From: Vibrio profundi
Lineage (GTDB): Bacteria; Pseudomonadota; Gammaproteobacteria; Enterobacterales; Vibrionaceae
Length of the DNA: 64,000 bases
Reading direction: 5' to 3'
NCBI RefSeq assembly: GCF_005281835.1
Contig: NZ_RZIS01000001.1
Coordinates: 538,351-602,350 of the forward strand
Shown here: positions 1 to 9,963 of the stretch, piece after piece
Layout of the letters: each line of letters opens with the position of its first letter
Position numbering within the stretch: position 1 is the stretch's first letter
Notes under the pieces: generated by a model
The model's database searches: none
Told to the model about the DNA's origin: nothing
Seen by the model: the letters and a program-made list of their open reading frames with translations, nothing else
Translations under genes and position numbers: made by a program

Positions 1-42
1 TCACTCAAGGTTTCTCATTACTCTATTGAGTAAGAGAGAATA

Positions 43-127
<85 letters not shown>

Positions 128-217
128 AGGGTTTTTCCTATCTAAAATAGGCTTGAATGAAGTTTTCCCAACGATTCAATCAAGGTTTCTCATTACTCTT
201 TTGAGTAAGAGAGAATA

Positions 218-302
<85 letters not shown>

Positions 303-377
303 AGGGGTGTTTTCCTATCTCATAATGGATAGGCTTAAGAAATGTTTTTCCCAACGCATCTCTCAAGTGCGGAGCGC

Positions 378-405
378 ATCATAGCAAACCCGTTTAACCT
401 GTAAA
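378..405 (-). promoter_or_regulatory. Stable-RNA promoter for the tRNA-Tyr array
   Basis: On the minus strand there is a -35 TTTACA (400-405), a 16-base spacer and a -10 TATGAT (378-383). A GC-rich discriminator (GCGCTCCGC) follows, which is typical of stringently controlled tRNA/rRNA promoters. No experimental start is known to me. Confidence 0.7.
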
Positions 406-615
406 GCGTTTTTCTTATGATTTTGTGTTGGATGCTGCCTTTTTGGGCAAAGATGGTAGAAAGTGTGCATTTTGCGTGGTTCATAACCAGCTTTTTAATC
501 CTTTGTTCTTACAAAAGAACTATGCTGTAGCTTATTGATTCCATTTACTCATATTTACACTTCTTGACGTTACGATGCCTCTCAATTGGTAGAATATGGC
601 CAATTTCACTAGTAG

Positions 616-1698
616 ATGTTTACCATGAAAAATAAAACAATAATCTCCTTCCTTAGTTTGTCTATTCTTATGGCTACTCCAGCGGCATTTGCTAAGCGCC
701 AAGGACCAACGTCAGTCACTGTTGTCACAGAGCAAGTCGATATTCACCATGTTAACCAGTCTCTTTCGCTTATTGGTAAGTTAGAGGCCGAGCAATCGGT
801 GGTTATCTCGTCAGAAGTTGCTGGGAAAGTTGACGTTATATCGGTAAAAGCCAATCAGAAAGTAGAAGAAGGCCAAGTTATCGTTCAGTTAAATGACGAT
901 AAGGCCAAAGCGTCACTTGCAGAAGCTAAAGCCTATTTAAGAGATGAAGAACGTAAATTGGCTGAGTTTGAGCGTTTAGTTAAGCGTAATGCAATTACTC
1001 AAACAGAAATCGACGCACAAAAAACCAATGTTGATATTGCTAAAGCACGTTTAGATGCAGCCAACGCTAACCTAAAAGATCTTCATATCGCAGCACCGTT
1101 TTCTGGCACGGTCGGCTTCATTGATTTTAGCCGCGGAAAAATGGTGAGTGCGGGGACTGAGTTAGTCACGCTAGATGACTTATCTGTTATGCAACTCGAC
1201 CTGAAAATTCCGGAACGCTACCTTTCAAAACTATCGACAGGTATGACTGTATCTGCGCGCACTACTGCATGGGGTGAAAAAGAATTTACCGGTACGGTAG
1301 TAGGTATCGATTCTCGTATTAATGAAGAGACGCTGAACCTTAGAGTCCGCATTCATTTTGATAATGAGAGTAATCAACTGAAACCAGGCATGCTGATCGC
1401 TGCCAATATGTTATTCCCTGCGATTGAAGCGCCAATCATTCCGGTACAAGCATTGGAATACTCGGGAACTAAGCGATATGTCTATGTGGTTGGTGAAGAT
1501 AACAAAGCCACACGTACAGAAGTCTTCTTAGGTGCTCGTATTGATAACCAAGTGGTGATTGATAAAGGTATTGAGATTGGGCAAAAAATTGTTGTGCAAG
1601 GGATCGTGAATATGCGCGATGGTGTGACGGTTCAAGAGCTAGATACACAAATTGCGTCAGGCAACGACAAGCAGCCGAAAGCAAAAGGTGCTAACTAA
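616..1698 (+). CDS. RND efflux periplasmic adaptor (membrane fusion protein)
   Basis: A 360-residue adaptor that would link an inner-membrane RND pump to an outer-membrane TolC-type channel. A signal peptide (roughly residues 1-26, ending AFA) precedes a biotinyl-lipoyl half (GKLEAEQSVVISSEVAGKV), an alpha-helical hairpin rich in Ala, Lys and Glu (about 95-155), the second lipoyl half (IAAPFSGTVGFIDFSRGK) and beta-barrel domains. The first ATG is at 616; an in-frame ATG at 625 (MKNKTIISF) is an equally possible start because neither has a strong ribosome site. Its stop overlaps the pump start by one base, so the two form an operon. It resembles the VexI/VexJ class of Vibrio adaptors, but I cannot fix the symbol. 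Substrate unknown. Confidence 0.9.
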   Translation: MFTMKNKTIISFLSLSILMATPAAFAKRQGPTSVTVVTEQVDIHHVNQSLSLIGKLEAEQSVVISSEVAGKVDVISVKANQKVEEGQVIVQLNDDKAKASLAEAKAYLRDEERKLAEFERLVKRNAITQTEIDAQKTNVDIAKARLDAANANLKDLHIAAPFSGTVGFIDFSRGKMVSAGTELVTLDDLSVMQLDLKIPERYLSKLSTGMTVSARTTAWGEKEFTGTVVGIDSRINEETLNLRVRIHFDNESNQLKPGMLIAANMLFPAIEAPIIPVQALEYSGTKRYVYVVGEDNKATRTEVFLGARIDNQVVIDKGIEIGQKIVVQGIVNMRDGVTVQELDTQIASGNDKQPKAKGAN

Positions 1699-4600
1699 TG
1701 TGGTTGTCTGATGTTTCGGTAAAAAGGCCAGTTGCAGCACTGGTATTAAGCTTGCTGTTGGTTGTTTTCGGTATTGTATCGTTCAATAAGCTTTCTGTTC
1801 GTGAAATGCCGGACATAGAAAGCCCTGTCGTTTCAATCAGTACCCGTTATGAAGGGGCATCCGCTACCATCATCGAAAGCCAAATCACTTCCGCATTGGA
1901 AGATCAGCTTTCGGGTATCAGTGGTATTGATGAAATCGAATCGACGACCCGTAATAGTATGTCGCGAATCACGATTACCTTTGAGCTCGGATACGACTTG
2001 AACACCGGTGTGAGTGATGTTCGTGACGCGGTCGCACGTGCTCAACGCTCATTGCCCGATGAAGCAGACGATCCTATCGTTTATAAGAATAACGGTAGCG
2101 GCGAAGCGTCGGTTTACATCAACTTGAGCTCGTCTGAAATGGATAGAACTCAGCTAACCGATTACACCGAACGCGTCTTAGTTGACCGTTTTAGCTTGAT
2201 TACCGGTGTAAGTTCAGTAGATATCTCCGGCGGCCTATATAAAGTGATGTATGTGAAGCTGAAACCAGCCCTCATGGCAGGGCGCGGAGTTACAGCTTCA
2301 GATATCACTGACGCTTTGCAAAAAGAAAATATAGAAAGCCCTGGTGGTGAAGTTCGAAACGATGCGATTGTAATGTCAGTGCGTACGGCTCGTTCTTACA
2401 ACGAAGCGGGCGACTTTGAATACTTAGTCGTGAAACGCGCGGCGGATAACACTCCAATTTACTTAAAAGATGTCGCAGATGTTTACATCGGCGCTGAGAA
2501 TGAAAATTCAACTTTTAAGAGCGATGGCATTGTTAACGTCAGCATGGGGATCGTACCTCAATCAGACGCTAATCCACTTGAAGTCGCGGCTTTAGTTCAT
2601 GATGAAGTTGAAAAAATTCAGAAGTTTTTGCCAGATGGCACTCGATTAGCGATCGATTATGACTCTACTGTTTTTATCGACCGTTCTATTGCAGAAGTTT
2701 ATAGCACCTTATTCATTACTGGCGGCTTAGTTATTTTGGTGTTGTATGTCTTCATTGGGCAAGCTCGTGCCACTTTGATTCCGGCGGTTACGGTTCCAGT
2801 ATCGTTAATTTCTTCATTCATTGCAGCTTACTACTTTGGCTTTTCGATCAACTTGATCACCTTGATGGCGTTGATCTTGTCTATTGGCCTAGTGGTCGAT
2901 GATGCGATTGTGGTAGTAGAGAATATCTTCCACCACATTGAACGTGGTGAATCTCCTCTGCTTGCAGCTTATAAAGGTACACGTGAAGTTGGCTTTGCGG
3001 TTGTAGCGACCACTCTGGTACTGGTGATGGTATTCCTGCCAATTTCCTTTATGGATGGCATGGTTGGCCTGTTGTTTACAGAGTTTTCGGTGCTCCTCGC
3101 GATGTCGGTCATTTTCTCTTCGTTAGTTGCGCTTACGCTTACGCCTGTTTTAGGCAGTAAGATCTTAAAAGCGAATGTTAAGCCAAATGGTTTCAATCGT
3201 TTTGTCGAGAAAGTGTTTGGTAAGTTGGAAGGCGGTTATCGTAACGTTTTACGCCGAGCGATTTCTTGGCGCTGGGCGGCGCCGATCATCATTGTGGCGT
3301 GTATGGGCGGAAGCTATGGTCTAATGCAACAAGTTCCTGCACAGCTTACTCCTCAGGAAGACCGTGGTGTTATTTTTGCTTTTGTCCGTGGTGCTGATGC
3401 AACCAGTTATAACCGCATGTCAGCGAACATGGACATTGTCGAAGAGCGTCTGATGCCGTTACTCGGTCAAGGCTTCTTAAAATCATTTAGTATTCAATCA
3501 CCTGCATTTGGTGGTAATGCGGGAGACCAAACTGGTTTTGTGATCATGATTTTGGAAGACTGGGATGAGCGTGATGTCACTGCTCAGCAAGCGTTAGGGC
3601 AAGTTCGTCAATCATTAGCGGGCATCCCTGATGTACGTGTCTTCCCATTCATGCCTGGTTTCCGAGGTGGTTCGAGCGAACCTGTTCAGTTTGTACTTGG
3701 TGGTTCAGATTACCCTGAGTTGAAGAAGTGGGCTGAAGTCTTAGAGCAAGCAGCTGAAGAGTCCCCAATGATGGAAGGCGCTGACATCAACTACTCTGAA
3801 AAAACACCTGAGCTAGTTGTAACAGTAGACAAGCAACGAGCAGCTGAACTTGGCGTGAGCGTTTCGGATATTTCAGACACACTTGAAATTATGTTAGGCG
3901 GTAAAAGTGAAACGACATTCGTTGAGCGTGGTGAAGAATACGATGTTTACCTGCGCGGTGATGAGAACAGCTTTAATAACGCTAACGATTTAAGCCAAAT
4001 CTACATGCGTACTCAGTCTGGAGAATTAGTGACTTTAGATGCGCTAACTAAGATTGAAGAAGTCGCGTCATCGATTCGTTTGTCTCACTACAACAAGCAA
4101 AAGTCAGTAACGATCACAGCGAACTTGTCTGATGGATATACCTTAGGTCAAGCACTTGATTTCCTTGATCAACAAGCCATTGATCAACTTCCGGGTGATA
4201 TATCGGTGAGCTACTCTGGTGAGTCGAAAGACTACAAAGAGAACCAATCCAGTATTCTGATTGTGTTTGCTTTGGCGATGTTGGTGGCATACTTGGTATT
4301 GGCCGCTCAGTTTGAAAGCTTCATTAACCCATTAGTCGTGATGTTTACCGTTCCAATGGGTGTATTTGGTGGCTTCCTAGGCTTAGTAGTGATGAGCCAA
4401 GGTCTTAACGTATATAGCCAGATCGGTATGATCATGTTGATTGGTATGGTGACGAAAAACGGTATTCTCATCGTAGAATTCGCCAACCAACTTCGTGATC
4501 GAGGTATCGAGTTCGAGAAAGCGATCATTGATGCATCGGCACGACGTTTACGTCCTATTATGATGACAGCGTTCACCACATTGGCTGGCGCGATTCCTCT

Positions 4601-4811
4601 CATCACTTCGACAGGTGCTGGCTACGAAAGCCGCGTAGCGGTGGGTACAGTTATCTTCTTCGGTATGGGCTTCGCTACTCTGGTTACCTTGTTCGTAATT
4701 CCAGCGATGTATCGATTGATTTCAGCGACAACACGCGCGCCAGGACATGTTGAAGCGGAACTGAATAAAGCACTGAGCCACGATACTGTGGGTCGAACGA
4801 CTCATGGCTAG
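1698..4811 (+). CDS. RND family inner-membrane efflux pump
   Basis: A 1037-residue proton-driven AcrB/MMPL-superfamily pump of the usual full length. It starts with the family N-terminus (residues MWLSDVSVKRPVAALVLSL). It has two repeats of a large periplasmic porter loop and multiple membrane helices, with the proton-relay acidic pair in GLVVDDAIVVVEN (Asp401-Asp402, equivalent to AcrB 407/408). A Lys in the TM10 region (GMVTKNGILIVEF) completes the relay. The ATG sits inside the adaptor's TAA, indicating translational coupling. No outer-membrane channel gene is adjacent, so it presumably uses a TolC encoded elsewhere. It is close to the VexK type of V. cholerae by my reading; the exact orthologue is uncertain. 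A terminator follows directly. Confidence 0.93.
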   Translation: MWLSDVSVKRPVAALVLSLLLVVFGIVSFNKLSVREMPDIESPVVSISTRYEGASATIIESQITSALEDQLSGISGIDEIESTTRNSMSRITITFELGYDLNTGVSDVRDAVARAQRSLPDEADDPIVYKNNGSGEASVYINLSSSEMDRTQLTDYTERVLVDRFSLITGVSSVDISGGLYKVMYVKLKPALMAGRGVTASDITDALQKENIESPGGEVRNDAIVMSVRTARSYNEAGDFEYLVVKRAADNTPIYLKDVADVYIGAENENSTFKSDGIVNVSMGIVPQSDANPLEVAALVHDEVEKIQKFLPDGTRLAIDYDSTVFIDRSIAEVYSTLFITGGLVILVLYVFIGQARATLIPAVTVPVSLISSFIAAYYFGFSINLITLMALILSIGLVVDDAIVVVENIFHHIERGESPLLAAYKGTREVGFAVVATTLVLVMVFLPISFMDGMVGLLFTEFSVLLAMSVIFSSLVALTLTPVLGSKILKANVKPNGFNRFVEKVFGKLEGGYRNVLRRAISWRWAAPIIIVACMGGSYGLMQQVPAQLTPQEDRGVIFAFVRGADATSYNRMSANMDIVEERLMPLLGQGFLKSFSIQSPAFGGNAGDQTGFVIMILEDWDERDVTAQQALGQVRQSLAGIPDVRVFPFMPGFRGGSSEPVQFVLGGSDYPELKKWAEVLEQAAEESPMMEGADINYSEKTPELVVTVDKQRAAELGVSVSDISDTLEIMLGGKSETTFVERGEEYDVYLRGDENSFNNANDLSQIYMRTQSGELVTLDALTKIEEVASSIRLSHYNKQKSVTITANLSDGYTLGQALDFLDQQAIDQLPGDISVSYSGESKDYKENQSSILIVFALAMLVAYLVLAAQFESFINPLVVMFTVPMGVFGGFLGLVVMSQGLNVYSQIGMIMLIGMVTKNGILIVEFANQLRDRGIEFEKAIIDASARRLRPIMMTAFTTLAGAIPLITSTGAGYESRVAVGTVIFFGMGFATLVTLFVIPAMYRLISATTRAPGHVEAELNKALSHDTVGRTTHG

Positions 4812-4828
4812 TTACATTTAATAATAAA

Positions 4829-4866
4829 AGCCTGCATTTGCTGATAGCGAATGGCAGGCTTTTTTT
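4829..4866 (+). terminator. Rho-independent terminator of the RND operon
   Basis: The stem AGCCTGC (4829-4835) pairs with GCAGGCT (4854-4860), followed by a run of T. It lies 18 bases after the pump stop codon. Confidence 0.88.
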
Positions 4867-4926
4867 GTTATAAATGCTTCTATAACAAATGATTGTTAGC
4901 TTTAAGAATCAGATAAGGAAAGTAAA

Positions 4927-5247
4927 GTGGCTGAATTTAAATACAAAAACCTGTCTCAAGAAGAACAAGATAAGTTGGATGCAGCAACGTTTCGTCGTTT
5001 GCTTACACATCTAGATGACAATAAAGATGTGCAAAATATTGATTTAATGATCCTAGCGGGTTTCTGTCGTAACTGTTTTAGTAAGTGGTACAAAGCGGAA
5101 GCTGAAGAGCAAGGCTTAGATTTGGATATCGATGATGCACGTGAACGTGTTTACGGCATGACTTATGATGAGTGGAAACAAAACCATCAGCCTAAAGCGA
5201 CACCAGAGCAATTGGCCGCTTTTGAAGCACGTCAGAAAGCCAAATAA
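4927..5247 (+). CDS. DUF1244 family protein
   Basis: A 106-residue soluble protein of the DUF1244 family, which has no established function that I know of. The conserved FCRNCFSKWYKAE segment, with two cysteines three residues apart, is the family signature. It starts at GTG 4927, supported by an AAGGAAAG ribosome site seven or so bases upstream; there is no ATG nearby. It is flanked by terminators on both sides, so it is transcribed alone. No signal peptide or membrane segment is visible. Confidence 0.85.
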   Translation: MAEFKYKNLSQEEQDKLDAATFRRLLTHLDDNKDVQNIDLMILAGFCRNCFSKWYKAEAEEQGLDLDIDDARERVYGMTYDEWKQNHQPKATPEQLAAFEARQKAK

Positions 5248-5260
5248 AAGTTAGAATGCA

Positions 5261-5288
5261 AAATGCCCTCATTTAGGAGGGCATTTTT
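5261..5288. terminator. Bidirectional terminator between convergent genes
   Basis: AAATGCCCTC pairs with GAGGGCATTT across a six-base loop, with T-runs on both strands. It serves the DUF1244 gene (plus) and the cysteine synthase-like gene (minus). Confidence 0.85.
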
Positions 5289-5307
5289 AATTGAGGCTTT
5301 CGATTAG

Positions 5308-6378
5308 CTACACCTGTAATACTCCCGTTTTTTCAAAGTCGGCAAGCTTAGATTTATACGGTTGTAAGTCACCAATATTCTCTTGGATCCAAGCGTCATC
5401 GTAGTAGGTGTCTAGGTAACGCTCTCCACTGTCACATAATAAAGTGACGATAGATCCCGTTTCCCCACGAGCCTTCATTTCACTGGCTAATTGTATTACA
5501 CCATACATATTGGTACCTGTAGATGCTCCCACTTTTCTTCCCAGCACGCTTTCTAACCAGTGAGCGGTTGCTACGCTGGCTGCATCTGGAATGGTACGCA
5601 TTTCATCGATCACTCCGGGTATAAAGCTCGGCTCTACGCGTGGGCGACCGATGCCTTCGATTCTGCTCCCGTTGTCGCCAGTAATATCAGGGTTACGAGT
5701 ATTGAAAAACTCATGGAATACTGAATTTTCAGGGTCGACAACACACAGCTTGGTTGAGTATTGCTGGTAGCGAATAAAGCGTCCTATTGTCGCGGAAGTG
5801 CCGCCAGTTCCCGGACTCATTACGACCCAGTTTGGCTCGCAATGATCTTCCATTTTCATTTGGCTAAAGATGGAATTTGCAATGTTGTTGTTACCACGCC
5901 AATCGGTCGCTCGTTCGGCATAGGTAAATTGGTCCATGTAGTGGCCATTAAGCTCTTTCGCTAAGCGGTGAGATTCGGCGTAAATTTGATCCGAGCGATC
6001 GACCAAGTGCGCTTTACCGCCATAGAACTCAATTTGATCTATTTTGGTTTGAGCAGTCGATTTCGGCATTACGGCAATGAAGGGCAAGCCAATTAAGCGA
6101 GCAAAGTAGGCCTCTGAAACCGCTGTACTGCCTGATGAAGATTCGATCACCGTTGTTTCGGGACCAATCCAGCCATTACAAATGGCATATAAAAACAGCG
6201 AGCGCGCAAGGCGGTGTTTTAAAGAGCCCGTAGGATGGGTACTTTCATCTTTTAGATAAACATCAATGCCTTTAATAGAGGGTAAGTCTAGTTTGATGAG
6301 ATGCGTATCGGCTGAGCGTTGGAAGTCTGCTTCGATTTTGCGGATGGCGTTGTTTATCCAGTGATGATCAGTACACAT
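5308..6378 (-). CDS. PLP-dependent cysteine synthase-family enzyme (probable cysteine desulfhydrase)
   Basis: A 356-residue fold-type II PLP enzyme of the CysK/CysM/CBS family. The PLP lysine lies in HPTGSLKHR, the substrate-loop Ser/Thr motif is [10 protein letters not shown], and the phosphate-binding loop is [13 protein letters not shown] start it at ATG 6378, not the upstream in-frame ATG at 6390, because the GGAG at 6385-6388 is then a well-spaced ribosome site. It is divergent from a DecR/Lrp-type regulator across a palindrome. That arrangement suggests cysteine breakdown or detoxification (H2S release) rather than biosynthesis; this is inference from context. The chemistry could instead be beta-replacement. 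Cytosolic. Confidence 0.83.
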   Translation of the reverse strand: MCTDHHWINNAIRKIEADFQRSADTHLIKLDLPSIKGIDVYLKDESTHPTGSLKHRLARSLFLYAICNGWIGPETTVIESSSGSTAVSEAYFARLIGLPFIAVMPKSTAQTKIDQIEFYGGKAHLVDRSDQIYAESHRLAKELNGHYMDQFTYAERATDWRGNNNIANSIFSQMKMEDHCEPNWVVMSPGTGGTSATIGRFIRYQQYSTKLCVVDPENSVFHEFFNTRNPDITGDNGSRIEGIGRPRVEPSFIPGVIDEMRTIPDAASVATAHWLESVLGRKVGASTGTNMYGVIQLASEMKARGETGSIVTLLCDSGERYLDTYYDDAWIQENIGDLQPYKSKLADFEKTGVLQV

Positions 6379-6495
6379 AGTTAGCTCCATTTTATTTATG
6401 GGTTGGCTGAATCGGCACGTTTTGTCGATATACCTATAATTTATCTATCTCGACTGAGAAAAACTTTGCTAAATTTGCTCTTCTTTACATATATT

Positions 6496-6512
6496 GTAGA
6501 AAAATTTTCTAC
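6496..6512. promoter_or_regulatory. Candidate Lrp/DecR-type operator palindrome
   Basis: GTAGAAAA and TTTTCTAC are perfect inverted 8-mers around one central A. The site lies between the divergent PLP-enzyme and regulator genes, about 20 bases before the regulator start. AT-rich inverted repeats of this shape suit Lrp/AsnC dimers. Confidence 0.6.
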
Positions 6513-6530
6513 GTAAGTTCAGGTGAAAGC

Positions 6531-6986
6531 GTGCTCGATTCAACCGATAAAAAAATTCTCAGCTTGTTGCAACAAGACAGCACCGTGTCACTTAACGACA
6601 TCGCAGAAGCAGTCAACTTAACCACAACGCCTTGCTGGAAAAGGCTTAAACGGCTTGAAGAGACAGGGATCATTGAAAAACGTGTCGCATTACTTAATCC
6701 TGAAAAGCTAGAGCTATCGTTCACTGCTTTTGTAATGATTAAGACTAGCGACCATTCTCATGAATGGTATAGCCATTTTGTGGATACGGTTTCTGAGTTT
6801 CCTGAAGTGATGGAGTTTTATCGAATGGCTGGCGAATACGATTACATGATGAAAGTATTGGTTAAAGACATGAAATGTTTCGACGAGTTTTACAAGCGGT
6901 TGGTGAATAGCGTTGATGGTATTTCTAACGTTACTTCAACGTTTGCCATGGAACCACTTAAATACACGACTGCTCTTCCTATTTAA
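6531..6986 (+). CDS. Lrp/AsnC-family transcriptional regulator (DecR-like)
   Basis: A 151-residue regulator with an N-terminal winged helix-turn-helix ([35 protein letters not shown] split across residues 5-40) and a C-terminal RAM ligand-binding/oligomerisation domain (about 65-145, with the [10 protein letters not shown] strand). The CWKR motif in the recognition helix is typical of the DecR (YbaO) branch. In E. coli that protein senses cysteine and activates a cysteine-detoxifying desulfidase. The start is GTG 6531 with AGGTGA upstream. It is divergent from the PLP enzyme and only 17 bases from the next gene, so it probably controls both. Confidence 0.87.
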   Translation: MLDSTDKKILSLLQQDSTVSLNDIAEAVNLTTTPCWKRLKRLEETGIIEKRVALLNPEKLELSFTAFVMIKTSDHSHEWYSHFVDTVSEFPEVMEFYRMAGEYDYMMKVLVKDMKCFDEFYKRLVNSVDGISNVTSTFAMEPLKYTTALPI

Positions 6987-7003
6987 CAAGATAAGGATTA
7001 TCT

Positions 7004-7678
7004 ATGTTTGCTCGAATTTCAGCAGGGATTCAACTTACGCTCGCTGTCGCTATTTTCTATTTGGGCTATAGCATTCACACGTTTACGTCGAAGGTTGGTG
7101 AGGTAGTCGACACTTATCCTCAAGTTATCGCCGATTTCGCCACGTTAACTGACGATCTTAAAGTTGAAGAGTGGTTGGTGTTTGCAGCAACGATAGAAGA
7201 ACTCGCTCCTCAGATGCTCAACTCAGTAGAGGAAGTGCGTAAGACGGTAGAACAGGTGAACCAAACGGTCGCATCTGTTGACCAAAAAATCCCGCGATTT
7301 CTTGATGAGGTCGAAGGGATTAGAACGGTGACCTTACCTGAGTTACTAGACGAGGTTGAGAAAGTCAGAACAGGTGTCATTCCTCCGACACTTGCTGAAA
7401 TGAAGCGCTACCGTTTAGATGTTATCCCTCCAACTCTCGTAGAAAGTAAGGCATATCGAACTCAAGTCATTCCAGCAGCATTACAAGAATCTGCTCATTT
7501 AAGAGAAGATGTACCGGTCATTTTGGCAAAAGCAGATCAGGTTGTTGAAAAGAGTAAAGTGCTAGCTCAACAAGCGACGCAAGGAGCGGTAGAAGGAACG
7601 GTCAAAGGGGTCGTACTGTCGCCTATCAACCTCTTACGCGATGCTGGAAATGAGCTGAAATCAAAAGTACAAGAATAA
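7004..7678 (+). CDS. Membrane-anchored coiled/helical repeat protein, unknown function
   Basis: I do not recognise a family. The 224 residues comprise one N-terminal membrane helix (about 6-26), then a long helical region. From about residue 94 to 184 there is a clear repeat of 15 to 16 residues, each unit beginning with a hydrophobic-Ile-Pro or similar and ending with Glu/Lys-x-Arg: starts at 94, 109, 125 (VIPPTLAEMKRYRLD), 140 (VIPPTLVESKAYRTQ), 155 (VIPAALQESAHLRED) and 170. The C-terminus is Gly/Ala/Val-rich then charged. It follows the Lrp-type gene by 17 bases with an AAGGA ribosome site, so it is likely co-transcribed. The most likely topology is an inner-membrane anchor with a rod-like periplasmic domain. 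Confidence 0.75.
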   Translation: MFARISAGIQLTLAVAIFYLGYSIHTFTSKVGEVVDTYPQVIADFATLTDDLKVEEWLVFAATIEELAPQMLNSVEEVRKTVEQVNQTVASVDQKIPRFLDEVEGIRTVTLPELLDEVEKVRTGVIPPTLAEMKRYRLDVIPPTLVESKAYRTQVIPAALQESAHLREDVPVILAKADQVVEKSKVLAQQATQGAVEGTVKGVVLSPINLLRDAGNELKSKVQE

Positions 7679-7766
7679 GTTGATTGAACTGGTGAATGTA
7701 AAACTAGGTAAATCGTCTGATATGTGAATGAAATGTTTCTATGATTAGTGGAAACACAAAACATGG

Positions 7767-8819
7767 ATGATTCAAATGCAGCGGACTCTCATTGGTTCAA
7801 ATACCGTCAAGTTTAGTATGTTGGTGGCTATTCTTTCCCTTGTAGGCTGCAATAGCAGCTCTGAAGACACGACGAGTACTGATACCAGTAGCTCTGATAT
7901 TACCGGTACAATGTTGACCAATACGTCGGGTGACTGCGAGGAGTATCTTGGAAGCTTCACGGCGTCTGCAAACGATGTCCAGCGTGATTTACTGTTTACA
8001 GGGCAGCTTACTGTGACGTCGAGTGGTTTCAAGTGCGTTATCGAGTCTAATGCGATTCCGAACCATGACTTTAACGATAACAGTGCTTCGTTTGCGACTA
8101 ATGTGACAGAACAAACAACTTACTATGAGTTTGACGCCACCCCTTCGCAAGCGGCTTCGAATACAGAACTGAGTTTAAGTGTTTCGGAAGTCATACTTCT
8201 GAATGGAGTAAAAATCGATCTCTTGGCTGCGGCCTGCTATGGCGTTGGTTCTGAACCATTAGGGCAGGAAAAAATAGGGTGTGGCGAGGATCAAATTAAT
8301 AACCCTTGGCGCTATGACCCGATGTCTTCCCTGAATACTTTTGGTACTGACCAACACAATGCTCATGTTCAGCCGACGGGTGAATACCACTACCACGGCA
8401 ATCCTATGGCTTTGTTTATCCAAAATTGTGCCGGCAATGAAGCTTCGCCAGTGATTGGCTTTGCGGCTGATGGCTTTCCGGTTTATGGGAGTTGCTACTT
8501 AGATCCTGCAGATGGCGTGGTAAAAGAAGCGACATCTAGTTATCAGCTTAAAACGGGGGCTAGGCAAAGTGTTACTGGCTATACGACGCCTGTAAGTGGC
8601 GTAGGTACGGTAGCGAGTACTAACTACGATGGTCAGTTCCGAGGTGATTGGGAGTATACGGTCGCGCTAGGAACCTTGGACGAATGTAATGGTATGACCG
8701 TTAGTGGACAATATGGCTATTACGTGACGAATCAATTCCCTTGGGTGGTGAATTGCTTTAAAGGAGAGGTCGATACTTCTTTTAGCGCGTTGTCAGCGAC
8801 GCGCTCGCATAGTCATTAG
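7767..8819 (+). CDS. YHYH-domain lipoprotein
   Basis: A 350-residue exported lipoprotein: the lipobox SLVGC lies near residue 28, followed by a Ser/Thr/Asp-rich linker. The globular part carries the YHYH-family signature (GEYHYHGNPMALF, with GFAADGFPVYG further on), a domain of unknown function found in secreted bacterial proteins. Several Cys residues (SGDCEEYLG, AACYG, GCGEDQ, NCAGNE, GSCYLD, DECNG, VNCFKG) suggest disulfides in the periplasm. ATG 7767 and ATG 7776 are both possible starts; neither has a strong ribosome site and both leave the lipobox intact. It is a single-gene unit ending at a terminator. Confidence 0.8.
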   Translation: MIQMQRTLIGSNTVKFSMLVAILSLVGCNSSSEDTTSTDTSSSDITGTMLTNTSGDCEEYLGSFTASANDVQRDLLFTGQLTVTSSGFKCVIESNAIPNHDFNDNSASFATNVTEQTTYYEFDATPSQAASNTELSLSVSEVILLNGVKIDLLAAACYGVGSEPLGQEKIGCGEDQINNPWRYDPMSSLNTFGTDQHNAHVQPTGEYHYHGNPMALFIQNCAGNEASPVIGFAADGFPVYGSCYLDPADGVVKEATSSYQLKTGARQSVTGYTTPVSGVGTVASTNYDGQFRGDWEYTVALGTLDECNGMTVSGQYGYYVTNQFPWVVNCFKGEVDTSFSALSATRSHSH

Positions 8820-8842
8820 TTGTGTTACTCGGTCCTCCCAAT

Positions 8843-8873
8843 AAAAAAGGCTCTGCATGACAGAGCCTTTTTT
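8843..8873. terminator. Bidirectional terminator
   Basis: AAAAAAGGCTCTG pairs with CAGAGCCTTTTTT around CATGA. It sits between the YHYH gene (plus) and tesB (minus) and has A/T tracts on both sides. Confidence 0.9.
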
Positions 8874-8933
8874 ATTCAATGTTTCTTACCTATGCTAATG
8901 ACCTTAAGGCCACTGAAGGTACGCTAATTTCGC

Positions 8934-9797
8934 CTATTTGTTGGTGTAGCGCATTACCCCTTCTTGGACTGCAGAAGCCACCATCTCGCCTTTTTGATTG
9001 AATATCTCCCCGCGGACTAGCCCCCGAGTGTTACTGGCGGTTGGGCTTTCTATTGCGTAAAGCAACCACTCATCCATACGAAACGGGCGATGGAACCAAA
9101 TAGAGTGATCTATCGTCGCGACTTGGAAGTTTGGCGTCATGATCGAGACTTCATGTGGATGCAAAGCGGTCACTAAGAACCCCCAATCAGAAGCGTACGC
9201 TAATAGGTATTGGTGGATGAGTTGGTTATCCGGCATTTCACCGTTTGCGCGTACCCACAAGTACTGTTTAGGCTCGGCTTTCTTCGGTTTTAAAGGATTT
9301 ACCACCGTCACTGGGCGCATTTCTATCGACTTCTCTCCACAAAAGGTTTTTCGCAACTTTTCGGGTAGAAATTCAGCAATATGACTAGCAAGTTCGGTCT
9401 CTGAAGCGAAGTTTTCGGGGCCTGGGATATCTGGCATTACATTCTGATGTTCAAAACCTGGCGAGCCGCCGTGATAAGAGGCAGTTAAGTAGAAGATTGG
9501 ACGACCATTTTGAATCGCCTTGACTCGACGGGTACTAAAGCTTTTCCCATCACGCAAGTTTTCCACATCGTAGATGATGGCTTTTTCAGGATCGCCCGGG
9601 TACAGAAAATAGCTGTGGAATGAGTGCACACTGCGGTCTTCATCTACGGTATACCTTGCAGCTGATAGTGCTTGCCCGAGCACTTGTCCGCCATACACTT
9701 GCGGCAATCCTAGGTTTTCGCTTTGCCCTCTAAAGAGGCCTTCTTCAAGCTTTTCGAGTTGCAGTAAACTTAATAATTCTTGTAATGGCTTACTCAT
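8934..9797 (-). CDS. tesB: Acyl-CoA thioesterase II
   Basis: A 287-residue double-hotdog thioesterase of typical TesB length that hydrolyses acyl-CoA to free fatty acid and CoA in the cytosol. The first hotdog shows [27 protein letters not shown] and GKSFSTRRV (about residues 30-100). The second shows [29 protein letters not shown] split around residues 215-245, including the active-site Asp in the DHSIWFHR motif. An AGAGGG ribosome site precedes ATG 9797. It neighbours ybaY, atl and ffs, the same set found together in E. coli. Confidence 0.93.
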   Translation of the reverse strand: MSKPLQELLSLLQLEKLEEGLFRGQSENLGLPQVYGGQVLGQALSAARYTVDEDRSVHSFHSYFLYPGDPEKAIIYDVENLRDGKSFSTRRVKAIQNGRPIFYLTASYHGGSPGFEHQNVMPDIPGPENFASETELASHIAEFLPEKLRKTFCGEKSIEMRPVTVVNPLKPKKAEPKQYLWVRANGEMPDNQLIHQYLLAYASDWGFLVTALHPHEVSIMTPNFQVATIDHSIWFHRPFRMDEWLLYAIESPTASNTRGLVRGEIFNQKGEMVASAVQEGVMRYTNK

Positions 9798-9963
9798 TGC
9801 CTGACCCTCTGATGAAAAAATAAGTATAGATTAAATTGTCGTTTTTCTAACTTAGTCAAAGATTTGTCAATAAATCATAGGGTTTCAAGACAGATTAATA
9901 AAGCGCTCTTATACTTAGCGTGAATTATTCACATGACTTGAATTACTATTGAAGAGAGATTTT

